From Siphonodentalium dalli (taxonomy: Eukaryota; Mollusca; Scaphopoda; Gadilida; Siphonodentaliidae): DNA of 64,000 bases. The stretch is taken from assembly GCA_032622095.1 (NCBI GenBank), contig CP136063.1:91675980-91739979 (forward strand). Reading direction: 5' to 3'. Positions 23,373 to 36,359 of this stretch are shown piece after piece; position 1 is the first letter of the stretch, and each line of letters begins with the position of its first letter. Position numbers and translations under genes: made by a program. The notes beneath the pieces are model-generated. The model made no database searches. It was not told where the DNA came from and saw only the letters and a program-made list of their open reading frames with translations.

Positions 23373-24017
23373 AGGGGTACTGTACCCCAATTTCAATAAA
23401 TTCCCGGTGACAATAGCGATCTAATATCAATATTATATTTTTAAATAACTAATTTGAGTCGACGATGTCTACTGAAAACGTTCCGGTTAACAGGCTATCA
23501 CAAAAGTAAAATTTAATTATTTAATATAAATTCATTTATGGCTGGAGTCATAAAATGGAGAATTATGCCAGTACGAGTTACCGTTCTTGAAATAGTATAT
23601 GTTGCGTGTCTTTTATCGACGGCCGTTCGCGAACATTATTGAGTTGCACACATAACATGTTACCTGCAAAAGAAAGGCCCGCTATAACCGAATCGGAAAA
23701 AAGGAGAAAGAAACAAGAGTCCTGAAGCGTCAATAATTTTATACGGAGTGAGATTGTGCGATGGAAGAGATTGGATGCATCAATTGAAGCTGTGAACAAT
23801 GAACTTCCGGTTCTTCCTGCGACATGAGTCTTCTCCGGTGAAGATCAAAAACATGGCCCGTAGTTTGAAATCGTAATATTTTTGTTTCCAAGATCAATAT
23901 TTTCTTCGCTAAATTAGGTTTACACGAAACTCATATAACACGAACACAATCTAACTTGAAAGTTATTTCAATGGGAGTAAATAAAAAAAATTGTCTATCC
24001 CTGTGTACAGTACCCCT
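23373..24017. mobile_element. TTAA-flanked MITE, 645 bp
   Basis: Perfect 13-bp terminal inverted repeats AGGGGTACTGTAC and GTACAGTACCCCT, with TTAA at 23369-23372 and 24018-24021. TTAA duplication is shared by the piggyBac and Kolobok superfamilies, and the AG start is more like Kolobok. No transposase frame. Confidence 0.85.
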
Positions 24018-24021
24018 TTAA

Positions 24022-24900
24022 CCCACAATAATGGAAGAATCGTTCACTTCCGGATAGAAGCACCAAACTTCGCACATATATTGTCCACTATATCCCTGAT
24101 CATAATCCAGCTGGTTCCAGCTTTCGGTTAAGTGGAACCCGTTAAATTCAAGATGGCGCCCAACATGGCCGCCGTTTTTCAGACGGGTGACTTTAGTCAG
24201 TTTGATGGAAATTATAGTGAGAAATGTTATCATATGTATACAAATGGATATATTTTTGTGAAGATATGATAGAATGCCACCTTTATATTACAAAATTGTA
24301 ACTCAACATCCAAGATGGCCACCAAAATGGCAGCCGGAAGTGGAAATTTTGAACTTTTTCACTAATATCTTCAAGTTCAGCTTCTGTTGTTTGGTACTGG
24401 TTGAAAACTTTGACTTTATGTTGCGTTGCTCACGTTAACTGACCATTGGAGCAATAAAAATTATCAGAATGCGATATAAAATTTCACCAAAAATCACCAT
24501 TGGGATTTCTAGTAATATTTCATCAAGAAATTGGCAGAACTGTTCAATGTAAGTGAGACATTCCATTTCTTATGCATAGTCCAACTCATTAGTACTAAAG
24601 TGTCACTTTTGTTCAAAATTGCTGCAAAAATGGCGGCCAAAATGTGGGAAAATAGTATATATTGTCCATGCAACCGCAACAATAACTGTAACTATCTCGT
24701 GACAATAGGAGGTTTAAGTAATACATTGAACTCGTATATATCCCGAATAGTGTCTTTATGACCATATCCTCACTAGCCCCAAATCCAATAATAATAAATA
24801 TAAAGTTTCCAAAAATAATGTTTGAATGGTTTTCAAATATATGTCACTGGACACAATGTAACAAAACGTTCATGTTTATATAGTAGCAACTGCCACTATT
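24022..24900. repeat. Solo partial arm of the 33392-38487 foldback family
   Basis: Ordered phrases match the left arm at 33530-34140: AAGATGGCGCCCAACATGG, a CATATGTATAC phrase, CCAAAATGGCAGCCGGAAG, ACTGGTTGAAAA, GATTTCTAGTAATATTTCAT and AAAATGGCGGCCAAAATG. It directly abuts the TTAA MITE ending at 24017. Diverged, non-coding. Confidence 0.65.
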
Positions 24901-25032
24901 ATATGTTTTTGATTATTAATCAAAACTAAATAATCTCGAGTGCAAGTATTAAAAGTGCACTATTAAAAAAGTCGATCAAATTACCCATGTCCAGCAAGAT
25001 GACAACCTACTGGCCTGGAATTAGAAAGGAGT

Positions 25033-28000
25033 CACACAGTGTTTAAATCAATATCCTGGATAGTGTAACAGCTCCCATTGCATACACAGAGAGCAGTGCA
25101 TGCCAAATTAGCCAATTTACACTTGCACAGAGTCTTGCAGGCTTTTTTTGCAACCACAACGAATTAGTTCATAACAGGCATCACTTGCTTGGGGTAATTT
25201 TGTCCACAAAGGCTCGAACCCACCGGAAGACATCAACTCCCACCCCAGTCAGTCAGTTGGACTGGGTAATTGCTGCTCTCGAACTAGGCTCTGTCCCCAT
25301 ACGTATCATGCTTGATAGGCGGAACGCCGAATATGTTCACAGAGGGCGCCTAGTGTCGGAGGTATATTTTCCAAAGTCCGACCTCTTGGGAAAAGGGCTC
25401 TTCTTGCCTCATTCACGGTCAGTATATCGGATGTCTTAGAATACATCAAGACGACAAAGCGTTCGATGATCTGTATTACTCTAGCACTGCCGACAGGAGG
25501 GAACTGACATATAGAAATGCACGGCTCTGTTAGATCTGGGAATGATTCCCACACATCCCATGCTGATTTCTTCCCTATGCCCGCAAATGCAGACGTAGTG
25601 TCAGAACCTGTCAGCGCATGAAATCCAGGCAGCGCTTTAGCTCTTTCAGGACCGAGCGATGCATATATTTCGTGAGCCGGTATCAAACGATAGTTCTTTC
25701 CTACACCAAAGGCAATCCACAACTCAGAGACACAATTGTCAGCAGCATACGCAATAGCGAAAACAACCACATCTGTGTCAACTGTTCGTATCACAATTTT
25801 CGAATGTCTTAACGACACGGCATGTGCCACACGAAGGAGGATTCTACTGTCAGCTTCCTCGTGGTTACTTGGTCCAATTCCATCAACGTTACATTTGCTA
25901 GAAGTGAGTACATGAATGTCGTCTGTAACGAATAATTGTTAATTGCCGTAATCGTGGCGAATCAATTTTGCAGACAACCAAGAAAAGAGATCCACTTTAT
26001 TGTCAGAATTGCGGAGAAATGACGACCAGTTTTTGGGAACAAGAGTCTTTTCGGTCACCCTTCTACTACCGCCATCACCGCGAACATCCCTCAGTCCCGA
26101 TTTCAAACTGTTTGGAAGATACCCGTCCCACACAATATCCAGGCGTTCCACCTTATCCATATGTGTCATTACATATGGGACGAAACTCTTGGCTGCATAA
26201 TCACCAAACGTAACTGATCCCACGGGCTTAATCATATTGACAATTGCAGCTCCATCAAGGACAACCGTAGTGACACCTGGTACTTCGTCCCGTGGTTTAG
26301 TTAGTTCACGCGATTCTAAGCAATGGAGAAGATCCGACTTCGTACCGCTCATTAGTTTTCCCTGTGAAGCTAATGCTGTGGGGGGGGGGGGGGTTTGGGT
26401 GATTTTCGTGGCAAAAGAACTGTTCTAAATTGCCATATCGAACCTGGCATGCTATGTAAAGACGCGAAAACAGAAGACAGTCACTTTTAAGCGAAACGTG
26501 TTTATCTTGGAGTTTGGTGCGTTTCTTAGTAGAATTACCGAACATGGGTAGAGATAACTTTGGTATTGTATCAGTCAATGGAAGTCTATCCTCGTTTACG
26601 AACCTTTTCTCGACATATTCTGTGAATTTGCTCAATCCCGTCGCCTTTGCCTCCCTGATCGAATTAATCACTGCTGCGGACATACAATCCATGTTATCTA
26701 ATCGGATTAGATCGGCACTATCTTCGAGAAATGGATTTCCAACATTCTCAATTGTAGCAACAAGAGAAGACACGTCTTTTAGGAAATCAGATTGTCGTTT
26801 CTGATGTGATTCACGATGATCTAAAACAGCAGAACTAATGCTTGATTGTCCAGAACGTTCGAATTCACTAATTATTCTGGCTAACTTAGGTCCTGCTAAC
26901 ATCCACCTCTCCAGCGCCGCAGGGTTTTCCGTCAGGCCGACGGCACCGCCGTCCCCCTTTATTAATTTATTGGATTGTTCATGTGATTGGTCTAATGACA
27001 TCATTGAGAATTTGTTGTTAGAGCGCTGCACAACGAATTTGTCCTCCATGAATTCTCTATACACAACTGGGTGTATGTCCATCAACTGGACCATATCTCT
27101 GATATGTTCTGGTAGCCAGCGAGAATAATGGATATGGTCGAATGCGAAAAACCAAGGCATCGTTTGGTCCAAGCAATCAATGTAAAAGAGAAAGTCACCT
27201 AACCTTAATGAGCGCATGAACATATTAAGCAACATTTCCAATTCTATTACACAGTTACAATACATGAAATGTGGGCATTTGCTCGAGTTAAGTTCACACC
27301 AATGTTTTAATGTCGGAACTCCGTCTCCGTTTCCGGACTTGCAGATGCGATATACGCCCTCTCTTGTATTGTCTGTAAAGCAGACACAGTCACCTGATGA
27401 ACATATCTCCCCTGCTTGACTGTGTGCCCTCCAGTTATTGCATCACATTTGCCAGATATTGTCACTCCAGCTCGCACTAGCATGTCAGCCCATTCGCTAC
27501 TGTCCAGCCACTGACCTAGCACCGAAGGGTAGGCCATTTCAATGTCTAATCCGCCCATCATCGTGACCATCTTGCCCTCTCCGAAGCACTCCGGGAATGT
27601 CCATTGAATCTGTTTCGCAATACTGAATAATGGTTGGTCAAGGGCGACGACGGGTATCTGTCCTGCATTTAAGAATTGTGTAGAATCCTTAACAATGCTC
27701 ATTGCATGCATTATCATGGCTACAGAATGTGCATTCTCTGTGAACAGTGGTAACACCCCAATGATGACTCTAGGTCGCACGCTTTCTTGATTTTCCGAAT
27801 GAAAAGCGGACCAGTGTATCTTCTCATTTTGCTCTGGGGTTCCACGTTCTACTGCTCTGATGATCCGATTAAGCCATTCGTCCTCATCTGTAGCACGCAC
27901 AAAGGATTGCCCATCCGGTCTTACATCTGCATTTCTCAGAGATACAGGTTTAACAATCGAATAGCTGCGTGAAATCTCCGGTGAATTGTTCGGATTATAT

Positions 28001-29562
28001 GTTACCCTAACCCTCTCATTGCCTTCGTGGTCATTACATAAGTGGTTAGTCAATGAAATTGCAGTGCCGTGAAATGAATCGCTGGCTGTCACTGATGAGG
28101 GATTGTTGTCAATATTGTCAACCGCAGCAGTCGTAAAAACACCAGTTCTCATATTCATCGGGCATACACCATCCTCCTCGAACTGGCTGCGCACCGTGTT
28201 TGCAAGTTCTGTTGAGATCTGTAAGACTTGACTATAAGATACGGATAAACCGAGGTGGTGTAGTTTCTCTACCAACTTTTTTTTCTTGTAGCTGTGTGGA
28301 CCATCAAACCTATGTAGATGGGTAAGGGTGTCTCAGCCTTGGAATTATGTCTTGGTAACTTTGCCATTTTATCAGTATCTTTTTTCACATTGAATGTTAT
28401 CAGTTGAGAAATGCTACTGACCGCAACGCTCTCTTCGTTGTTCTCATGGGCAAATTTGTGTTTTGGTCCGTGCAGAATGAGCCCAATTAGACTGCCTAGA
28501 ATATTAGGAACAGCTCTATGTTGACAATCACTACTGAAACTACCCTTGAACTCATAATGTTGTTCCACTTCCGATAAGACTACATTCCGCACCATTCGAG
28601 CAACTCTGCCTATCATGAGCGCATCAGAGTCACTTCCTATCTCACAAGCCTGTTTCAACGCACTACCGAGATCATTACTGTACGCCAGGAGGACTTCTCT
28701 GCCTTCCGTGTGAGCTCTGAGTCCGGTCACGAGTGCTAGAAGTCTGTTTTTCAGTCGGGTCGAGTTTACTTTGATGGGGATGCATGATAGATCTAACTGC
28801 TCAAGTCTCTCCGAATACATTTTACTGAGGTCCGATAGCTTGAATACGGCACCAGCACCCAATGCATCGCTCGACTCTTCGATATAACTAGCGAGTTCTG
28901 AGAGTGAGCTGGCTTCATTCGGAATAGTTTGTTTTCGATCATGCTTGTCGATCCATTTGGCGTTTTCTGTTATAGAAGGAACTTAAGCATTTGTGATGAT
29001 ATAAAGCATCAATGGCGTGCATATCTGAGATAGCGAGTTTCGTCAAGATCTTCGAATCACGGAGAGCAACTGCACTGTCCTTCACTTTTTCATCTATACA
29101 ATTAGTCGTTGCTCTATGCATTTGGCCACCGCCATTCTCACAGAAGAAACATACATCACTTGGTGATTTTCTAAGTTCCAGTGTTTTGCGAGTTTTCTTG
29201 GGACTGGGCCCAGCCATTTTATTTCTCGATCATATAACATTTCTTATGGTAGGCAGCCGCATTCACAGTCAGGGTTTGTTCCACGTCACTGTTATCCCCA
29301 AATTTAGGATTTACATCAGGTTGCAGCTCTGAGAAAGCGTTTATGTTGTCTACTATATACTCGCAGTTAGGAGTTTTACCAGACGGGCGTATTAAGGGGA
29401 CTCCTGCATCATCCTTCTGACAAATGAAGCACAATGACCAATCCTGATGAGAGTCGTTCTGGAGAGCCCGACTTTTGCCTGGTGTTGTGATGAGCTCGAA
29501 CGTCTTCGGCATTCTGTATATTGTCGTTGTTCACGCCGGTGGTATCGTCTGTCTTGGACCTG
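25033..29562 (-). pseudogene. Broken multidomain protein with FEN1/XPG-like PIN nuclease core
   Basis: On the minus strand a run of overlapping frames forms one conceptual protein of about 1500 residues. It starts at ATG 29512, after a plausible acceptor TTTGTTTTTCAG at about 29563. Order: Cys/His module (CFIC ... YHKKCY, 29219-29512), second module (CFFC ... YHHKC, 28939-29217), a long middle region (28930-26400), the nuclease core (about 26352-25300) and a Cys-rich tail (about 25145-25060, CKTLCKCK-type). FEN1-like acidic motifs are all present: VVLDGAA (about 26265), EEADSR (about 25857), TVDTDVV (about 25785) and LTGSDTTSAFAGIGKK (about 25605-25570, like the GIG helix-hairpin). Breaks: frameshifts near 29219, 28938, 28270 (A run), 27310, 26380 (C run) and 25145 (A run), and in-frame stops at 25939-25941, 25306-25308 and about 25255. 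From memory, similar proteins are numerous in invertebrate genomes and functionally uncharacterised. Mobile origin is plausible, but no terminal repeats were found. Confidence 0.78.
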
Positions 29563-29599
29563 AAAAACAAAATACAACGAATAATAAGTCCAAACTGAT

Positions 29600-31040
29600 T
29601 TAGAACAATATTAATAATCACATGTGTTTCCATCGAAAGTTTGACAATTCATTCTGTTCTAACATTTACGCTAATTCACCCATCAGGTTACGCTTTTTCT
29701 CAAATTTATTAGTTCAAAATAAATCCGTTATTATTTAAATGAAGGGAGCAATGGGTTGTAATGCAAAATGCAATTATTCATTTCCAATATAGCCGAATTA
29801 CTTAGCTCATCATTGCTGGATGATACTCGATAAGAATATTACATTGGCCATAATCAACTCGTAAAGTTAATCATTTGATTATTACATTTTGACAAACCAG
29901 AGAAACGTTGACGTCTCCATATACTAGAAGAATCTCAAGAGATGAGACGCATGTATATGTGTAAAACTGCAGTAAGTTATCAAAGGTGTCAGCAAATGCA
30001 CCATTTATGCTTTGAGAAAAAAAATCAAAAATTCAATTTTTTGATGAATCGGCTTTCCATAGATTTTCAAGCTGACTTGACATATGTACAAAAATGATGT
30101 TTGTTCAATACAGGAAAGGGAGCTATTAAGCTATTATATTAATCATATTAACGTATTGAGGTAAACTAGTCACTTATGCCAATATGGGACGTTCATGCTT
30201 TGTGTTAATTTACTAATTCATACTCACCATACATGCCAGTTTTGGGTAGAGCGTTCAAGAGAATGATGTCGTCTGCTTATCCTACGGAAGCCTGTTCGGT
30301 GAAAATAACACAATATAATCGGAAATTGTTCTGAGTTATTACTCATAGCCGAGAATCCCAGAAATAGATATTATATTGAAATTTCGAAAGAAAAGTCAAC
30401 GACTATTAGCGAAAAATACCTCTATTCTCGATTTTCGGTACACATTTTAGCAAACATTTTGGTCAATGACAATTCAGATGGTGGGAAATTATCGCTATTC
30501 TGAATTGTATGTATTAACTACGTTGCGTTGTTACATTTTTCACATTAATTGACATTACAATGACGAGGATAAATTTAAGGGGAAAATGCACCATCTGGAC
30601 TGGACATCATACCGGCGGTGCTATTTAGTGTTATGCTGGGTATAAATTTTACCAAATGATCGAGAACTTGTTGCTGTTGATATATGATGGATAAAATTCC
30701 CACCAGAGTTCTCATATATCAAGCAGTGATAACAAATTCAACGACTTTTAATTTATATATATATATATTTTTGTCAGTAAAAATAAATATCTTAAATTAA
30801 TCCAATAATGTATGTGAGAACAATGTAATCAATGCAATCAACCAGGAATGTTCGTCCGATCAGCACAACGACCTTTCCAATATTTTAATCTTAAGTCTAT
30901 ACTATATACGTCTATCTATAGGAGTTATTTACTAATAGACTATCCAACTCAGTTAAAACAGTATACGTTGAAATGCTCTATTATAATATTATTCATCTGG
31001 ATTGGTGTTCGGGAATATAAGCAGACGACAGAAAATAAAG
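29600..31040. other. Upstream region of the nuclease pseudogene
   Basis: AT-rich. On the minus strand there is an acceptor-like TTTTCACCGAACAG (about 30294) and a donor ATGTATG|GTGAGTATG (about 30231), which could bound a 5' exon of the locus ending at 25033. Joining it to 29562 gives an early stop, so it would be untranslated. No other feature was seen. Confidence 0.25.
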
Positions 31041-31215
31041 GTTCAGAAGGATTCCTATTCATTGGTGAGAAATGTTCAGATAACGTTTGTTGGCCAAATT
31101 ATCTGAACATTTTGAATGCTTTAATAACTCAGTCATTAATTAACATGAAATTAGAGATGAATAGGAAACATATTTACACCATTTACAATATAGTCATAGT
31201 CATATTCAATTTGGC

Positions 31216-31241
31216 CTCATCATCATCATCATCATCGTCAT
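31216..31241. repeat. (CAT)n short microsatellite
   Basis: TCATCATCATCATCATC run within a piece related to the TTAA MITE at 17687. Confidence 0.7.
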
Positions 31242-31399
31242 CCCAAGGGAACTACCCATCAATGAGTATTTAGTGTAGAAAGGGTTAGATACTTCTTTTG
31301 TGGGTCCATATATAACGGTACTTGTCCCTGAAAGCATATCTTGTCCGAAACAACACAACACAATCTTCAGAACCGCAAACATAACATCAGGACCACTTA

Positions 31400-31818
31400 G
31401 GGTACGTTCACACACTGGCACGTATGCACGGCATATTTTTTCAGGCATTTTCTCATAGAAAACCATACGGTGCCAGAATATGAACGGACAGATGAATATA
31501 AAATGCATGAGTACCACAGCCAACTACATTGGAAATAAATACTATGCAGTTCCACTCGCAGCGATGTTGTCAATATTTACCTGTACATAGCATGCAATTA
31601 TATCGCAAGAATCAATCATACATGTATTTTAAGGTAATATGTTAGTATCACCGTCACATCATTGTGGAATTACCGAAATGTTACTCCTCGTGTCGTAAGC
31701 TTTGGTCAATATGCATGTTGTATGCATGTTGCCATTCAAATTCTGGCGCCATAGGGTTTTCTATGAGAAATTGCCTGCAAAAAATGCCGTGCAAACTTGC
31801 CAGTGTATGAACGTACCC
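31400..31818. mobile_element. Harbinger-like MITE, 419 bp
   Basis: It starts GGGTACGTTCACACACTGG and ends CCAGTGTATGAACGTACCC, with TTA at 31397-31399 and 31819-31821. The terminal repeats continue for about 65 bp (GCCTGCAAAAAATGCCGT against ACGGCATATTTTTTCAGGC). A 3-bp TTA duplication with a GGG start fits PIF/Harbinger. Relatives are at 46880-47163 and 47167-47610, and a left-end fragment lies near 33105. Confidence 0.8.
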
Positions 31819-32654
31819 TTAACCAGACTTGAAATAGTAAATTGAAGGGTGAACATTGTCGAGCCGTTTCTTATTTATGGACTTGATGTGACAACATTGC
31901 TTGACAGATTGACACACTAACCATTCATTCATTGATACTCTATATGCATTTATGTTAGTTCAGCTGTATAGTTCATCCATTTGAATTACAAATGTTACGA
32001 GAAAGTTATTTTAGTTTTAACCAAGAGTTTATGTCACACCAATACTATAGCCTGGTTTACGAACATTTGGGTGGAAAAAATAGATGCAGGGAGTGGAAAA
32101 CATATTCATTACCACATCGACATTATAAATTATTGGAAATTTACATGAATTTTACAAGATGTTTGGAAACAATATGTCTTATGCAATTTATACAAATAAA
32201 CTAAGGTATTGTTTCCAATAAAACAGTTGAAATAATTGCAAAAGGAGAAAACAAAAGGAAAACTCTGTTATCAACTACTATTGTATTATATGCGGTATTT
32301 TCTTCGCTAAACGCTTCATATTCTATAGTGAACATGAACATTTATAAGCCAATCAATACATTGTTTTTTAATAATACTGGGGAAAAAGTGTAGGGTTGGT
32401 TCTTAAACCAGGGTATTAAATTTCTATTGCCTTCTATTCATTCTGGCTTTGACATATATCTCGACACTGCCCCAGTACATTGGTTTAATTACATTATAAA
32501 TTTCACATTATATGGCATATATATAATATATATACCATTGGAAATAGAAAGCACCAGAAAATTGTTATATTGAAGTTGTCGAATCGAAAACAACCACCAC
32601 TATGTTTACTGTCTTACAGTCTTAATAAAAAGGTTTGCATTGACTGTTATTATA

Positions 32655-33095
32655 CACTAGCTGATGTGCCCGACTTCGTCCGGGCTATTTACGGATTTCT
32701 TTGTGATCGCCTCCGTCTGGGCAGAATATACAGCGTCTGGACAAATTATTGTTCCATCGGTCAAGAAACATGCCAAATTAAGGGTATATGAGCCAGGTCA
32801 AGGACACGGTGGTTCGTGAAATTGGACCCGCCCATATTGTTCCCGGGATCAAATTAGGCATACACACGTAAATACCAAATTTGAGTCTGATCGGTCGGGG
32901 TCCAGAAAAATACCTATATGAGCGAGGTCAAGGACACGGTGGCACGTAAAATTGGACATGCCCATATTGTTTCCGGGTTCAAACTATGCCTACATACCAA
33001 ATTTGAGTAGGATCTGTCGATAGTTTTCGAGTCTATAAGACACATACATACATACATACATACACACAGACAGAAGTTCCAAAATATATAATAGA
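32655..33095 (+). repeat. Dispersed repeat family A, complete-looking short copy
   Basis: It opens with CTAGCTGATGTGCCCGACTT and the hairpin CCCGACTTCGTCCGGG. It then contains two similar segments (CATGCCAAATTAAGGGTATA and the AGGTCAAGGACACGGTGG phrase twice) and ends with a CATACATACA tract, ACACAGACAGAAG, TTCCAAAATATATAATAG. It gives the likely full order of this family: about 440 bp and non-coding. Confidence 0.6.
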
Positions 33096-34879
33096 TGTTT
33101 TAGGGAGCGTTCACTCGCTGGTAAATATGCCTGGCATCTTTTGCTGTCATTTAAATGCAGAAAGCTATAATGTGCCAGTAAAAATGCTTATAAAATCCAT
33201 CTATATATACCATAAGTAACTACGTGAAAAATAAAAACTATGTAGGTCCAAATGTAGCGCTGCTACCAATTTTTTTTTATTGAATGTTGGGACCCCACCA
33301 CACTTCCGTGTAAATTGTATCCATCCAATTTTTGACACCCACCTCTGTCAAACAAAGAATGACAATTTCTTTATGTATATATATAATACTTTAGTCTGGT
33401 CTATAAACTAAAATCTTAGGGTCAACCTAGAATAAATTCGGACTAAATTGGTTTATATATCATTTTGAAGAGGAAGATCTCCTCTATAACATATCCAAAA
33501 ATCCGCTAAAATCCGCTTATAGCAATTTTTGTAATTCAAGATGGCGTCCAATATGGCTGCCCTTTACCGTTAAGTCAGTTTGTTGCAACTTGATGCAATT
33601 ATAGTGATAATATCGTGTCATATGTATACATAAGTATACATTTTTGTGAAGCTAAGACATAACGCCACCTTCTTATGCCAAAATTGGAACGCACCGCCCA
33701 AGATGGCAGCCAAAATGGCGACCGGAAGTGGAAAATGTTACGTTTTTTTTACTGATATCTTAAGATAAGTTTCTGCAGTTTGGAACTGGTTGAGAATTGT
33801 GACTTTATTTTGTATTTTCCATGTTAACAGACCATTGGGGAAATAAATTAAGCCATAAGTTGGGTCCCCAACCCTTCCAATCATTCAAAAAATCGAGTTT
33901 ACAGAACGCAGTATAACATTTCACAAAACAATCACAATTTGGGATTCTAGTCATATTTCATCAAATATGAACATGACTGTGTAATGTAAGTGATGCATTC
34001 TATTTCTTATGAATATTCCGACTCAATGGTATCAAAATTGTCACTTTGGCTCACAATGGCTGCCAAAATGGCGGCCACAATATGAAAAAATGGTAAATAT
34101 TGCACCAGCGTGCCGTGCAACTGCTTATAAGTTGTGGTTGATGAATAAAATTGACTATTCTGTCTTATATATATTGAATTCTAACATTTATGATGCACCT
34201 TTATTAATTTTTATTATTTTAACCACTGAAATTACAGAATTATGGGATTTTTTGTTATCACAAACTTGGCATCAAAATCGGGAAAATAATAACTGTTCAG
34301 GTTTGCACCATTTTTTCAAGTAAAATGGAACTATCTTTGGTATCAAATGTGATTTTTATTTTTGATCTGTCTTAAATGTGTGACACTGAGGTGTTTTAGA
34401 CAAAATTACTCAAGATGGCTTGCAAAATGGCAACCAAATATGATGAAAAGTTGATTTGTCATATTTATTCCGAACATTATTACAAGCTGTTCCGAAAAGG
34501 TTGCAAATCATACTCACTTGGTTATTAAAGATGCTACTTAATCAACTGATAACTAAATGTCATATTCTGGTTGTCCCAGCACATTATGAGGCATGACAAA
34601 TCAGTTTAAGGGATGCAGTATGAATGTTTGCCGAAAACTTCTTTTGGGATTCTGTCTGTCTTTGAACGGAAATGGGCAGAACGTTGAAACGGAACTGAGA
34701 GGGATCATATTGTATGGCTATTCTGGCCCATTAGTATCAAAATTTATTAACTTATATACTATTTTCATGAAAACCGTTTCATTCGTATTGCATACCAACG
34801 CCATTAAGAGACACTCTGATATGATCTCTCTATCGGTTAACATATCCTTGAGTAATAGCGATAGGAAATCGATAGTCAC

Positions 34880-35730
34880 CCAAAGGTACACCAGTGCAAC
34901 TTACACATGACCATGCAGTCACTCCATATACACATGAACACCACATAAATGAACATATGTCACTCGCTTTATACACATACACCTCACCTACTACTACACA
35001 GCCACACATGGATATGCCCATACACCCAACACATGGCCATATAGCCATGAGTAAACATGCAGGCACACCAGGTATACTCCTACACCTCACCCATGACCAT
35101 ATAGTCACGACATGTATACCTATTCACTACATTCATGAACATACAGTAACATCCTATATACATATTCGCCTCACCATTGGTAATACAGTCACTCCATGTA
35201 CGTGTATATATTTGCCACATGCATGGCCATATAGGCACTCAAGATATACATCCAAACGATGACAATATAGTCTCTCTCGATATATATTATTGCCACATTC
35301 ATGAGCATACATTTTGTACATTACTTCTTGTATACATATTTGCCTCACCAGGGGTCATAAAGTCACCCCCTGCATATATATTTGCGACACCCATGGTCAT
35401 ATATCCACTCAAAATGTACATATACACCCAACCCAAAACCATAGAGTCATTACATGTATATATAGTATACATATAAACCTCACCAATGGCGTTACAGTCC
35501 TTCTAGATATACCAATGTCCCGCACCGCACACACGGCCATTCATACACTCCAAATGTGCATATAGACCTCACAATGACAATTCAGCCTCTCGCTGTATAC
35601 TCATAAACCACACTCGTGATCATACAGTCACTCCCTGTATACCAATTCACCCACCATTAATTTTGCCACACTGGCACTCCATATATACATATTGGCCACA
35701 TCATGGCAATATAGCCATGCAAGATATACA
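34880..35730. repeat. Degenerate minisatellite (CCATGACCATACAGTCACTCC-like), block 1
   Basis: Imperfect 40-55-bp units contain CATGACCAT, a CAGTCACTCC-like phrase and a TATACATATACACCTCACC-like phrase. This is the core of the foldback element. The open frames through it come from the repeat composition. Confidence 0.65.
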
Positions 35731-36359
35731 AGGGCTCGCGTCTTCAGGTAATGAGTCGAAAAGTAAAGTGATATTTGCTTAGTATGGCACATAGTCAGCG
35801 ATCTGCAACTGATGTTGATCTTATCCAAACATTTTGGCATCTTTTAAACTCATTGGGAGTAATTTCCAAAAATGTCTAAACTCTACGTTTGGCATAAAAT
35901 AAAATCTTGTTTTTGTGGGGTACGTTCCAAAACTATTTTCAAAATTCCATTAAACTGCTCCAGGACCCAGCTTCCAACTCAACATTCATATCATTAGAAC
36001 CGGGATCAATTTGTCTGCGAGAAATAAGGGACCTTGGTAATCATATATGTAGCCTCGAATATTCTGTAGTATGCCTAACAGACATCCTCCACTTTCTTTT
36101 GACATCCATACATTTATGTACCACTATCATTGTGTGGTGAATAGGATAGGATATAAGCCATTATATATTTCACTATGCTTATACTGACAAACGGAAAGGC
36201 CTTATGGTCCGTCAGCCAGTGCTCCATTCTGACTTGTTATTGTCCTTCTGGAGGGCTAGGTGTGATTTTCGTTGACGCGGACAAATGTGTCACCTTGTCA
36301 GATACCCACTTACATATATTTGTTAGCCTATATTTACCTGTATTGGTTGGTTGTCTGTA

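Noticed and set aside
25618-27419. Plus-strand open frames of 60-96 codons across the nuclease locus
   Set aside because: Antisense shadows of the minus-strand coding sequence.
32655-32700. Hammerhead ribozyme at the family A edge
   Set aside because: CTGATG and a stem are present, but the GAAA core segment after the stem is missing in the copies I could read.
34894-35262. Open frame rich in His and Thr (122 codons)
   Set aside because: Minisatellite translation; composition tracks the CATGACCAT repeat.
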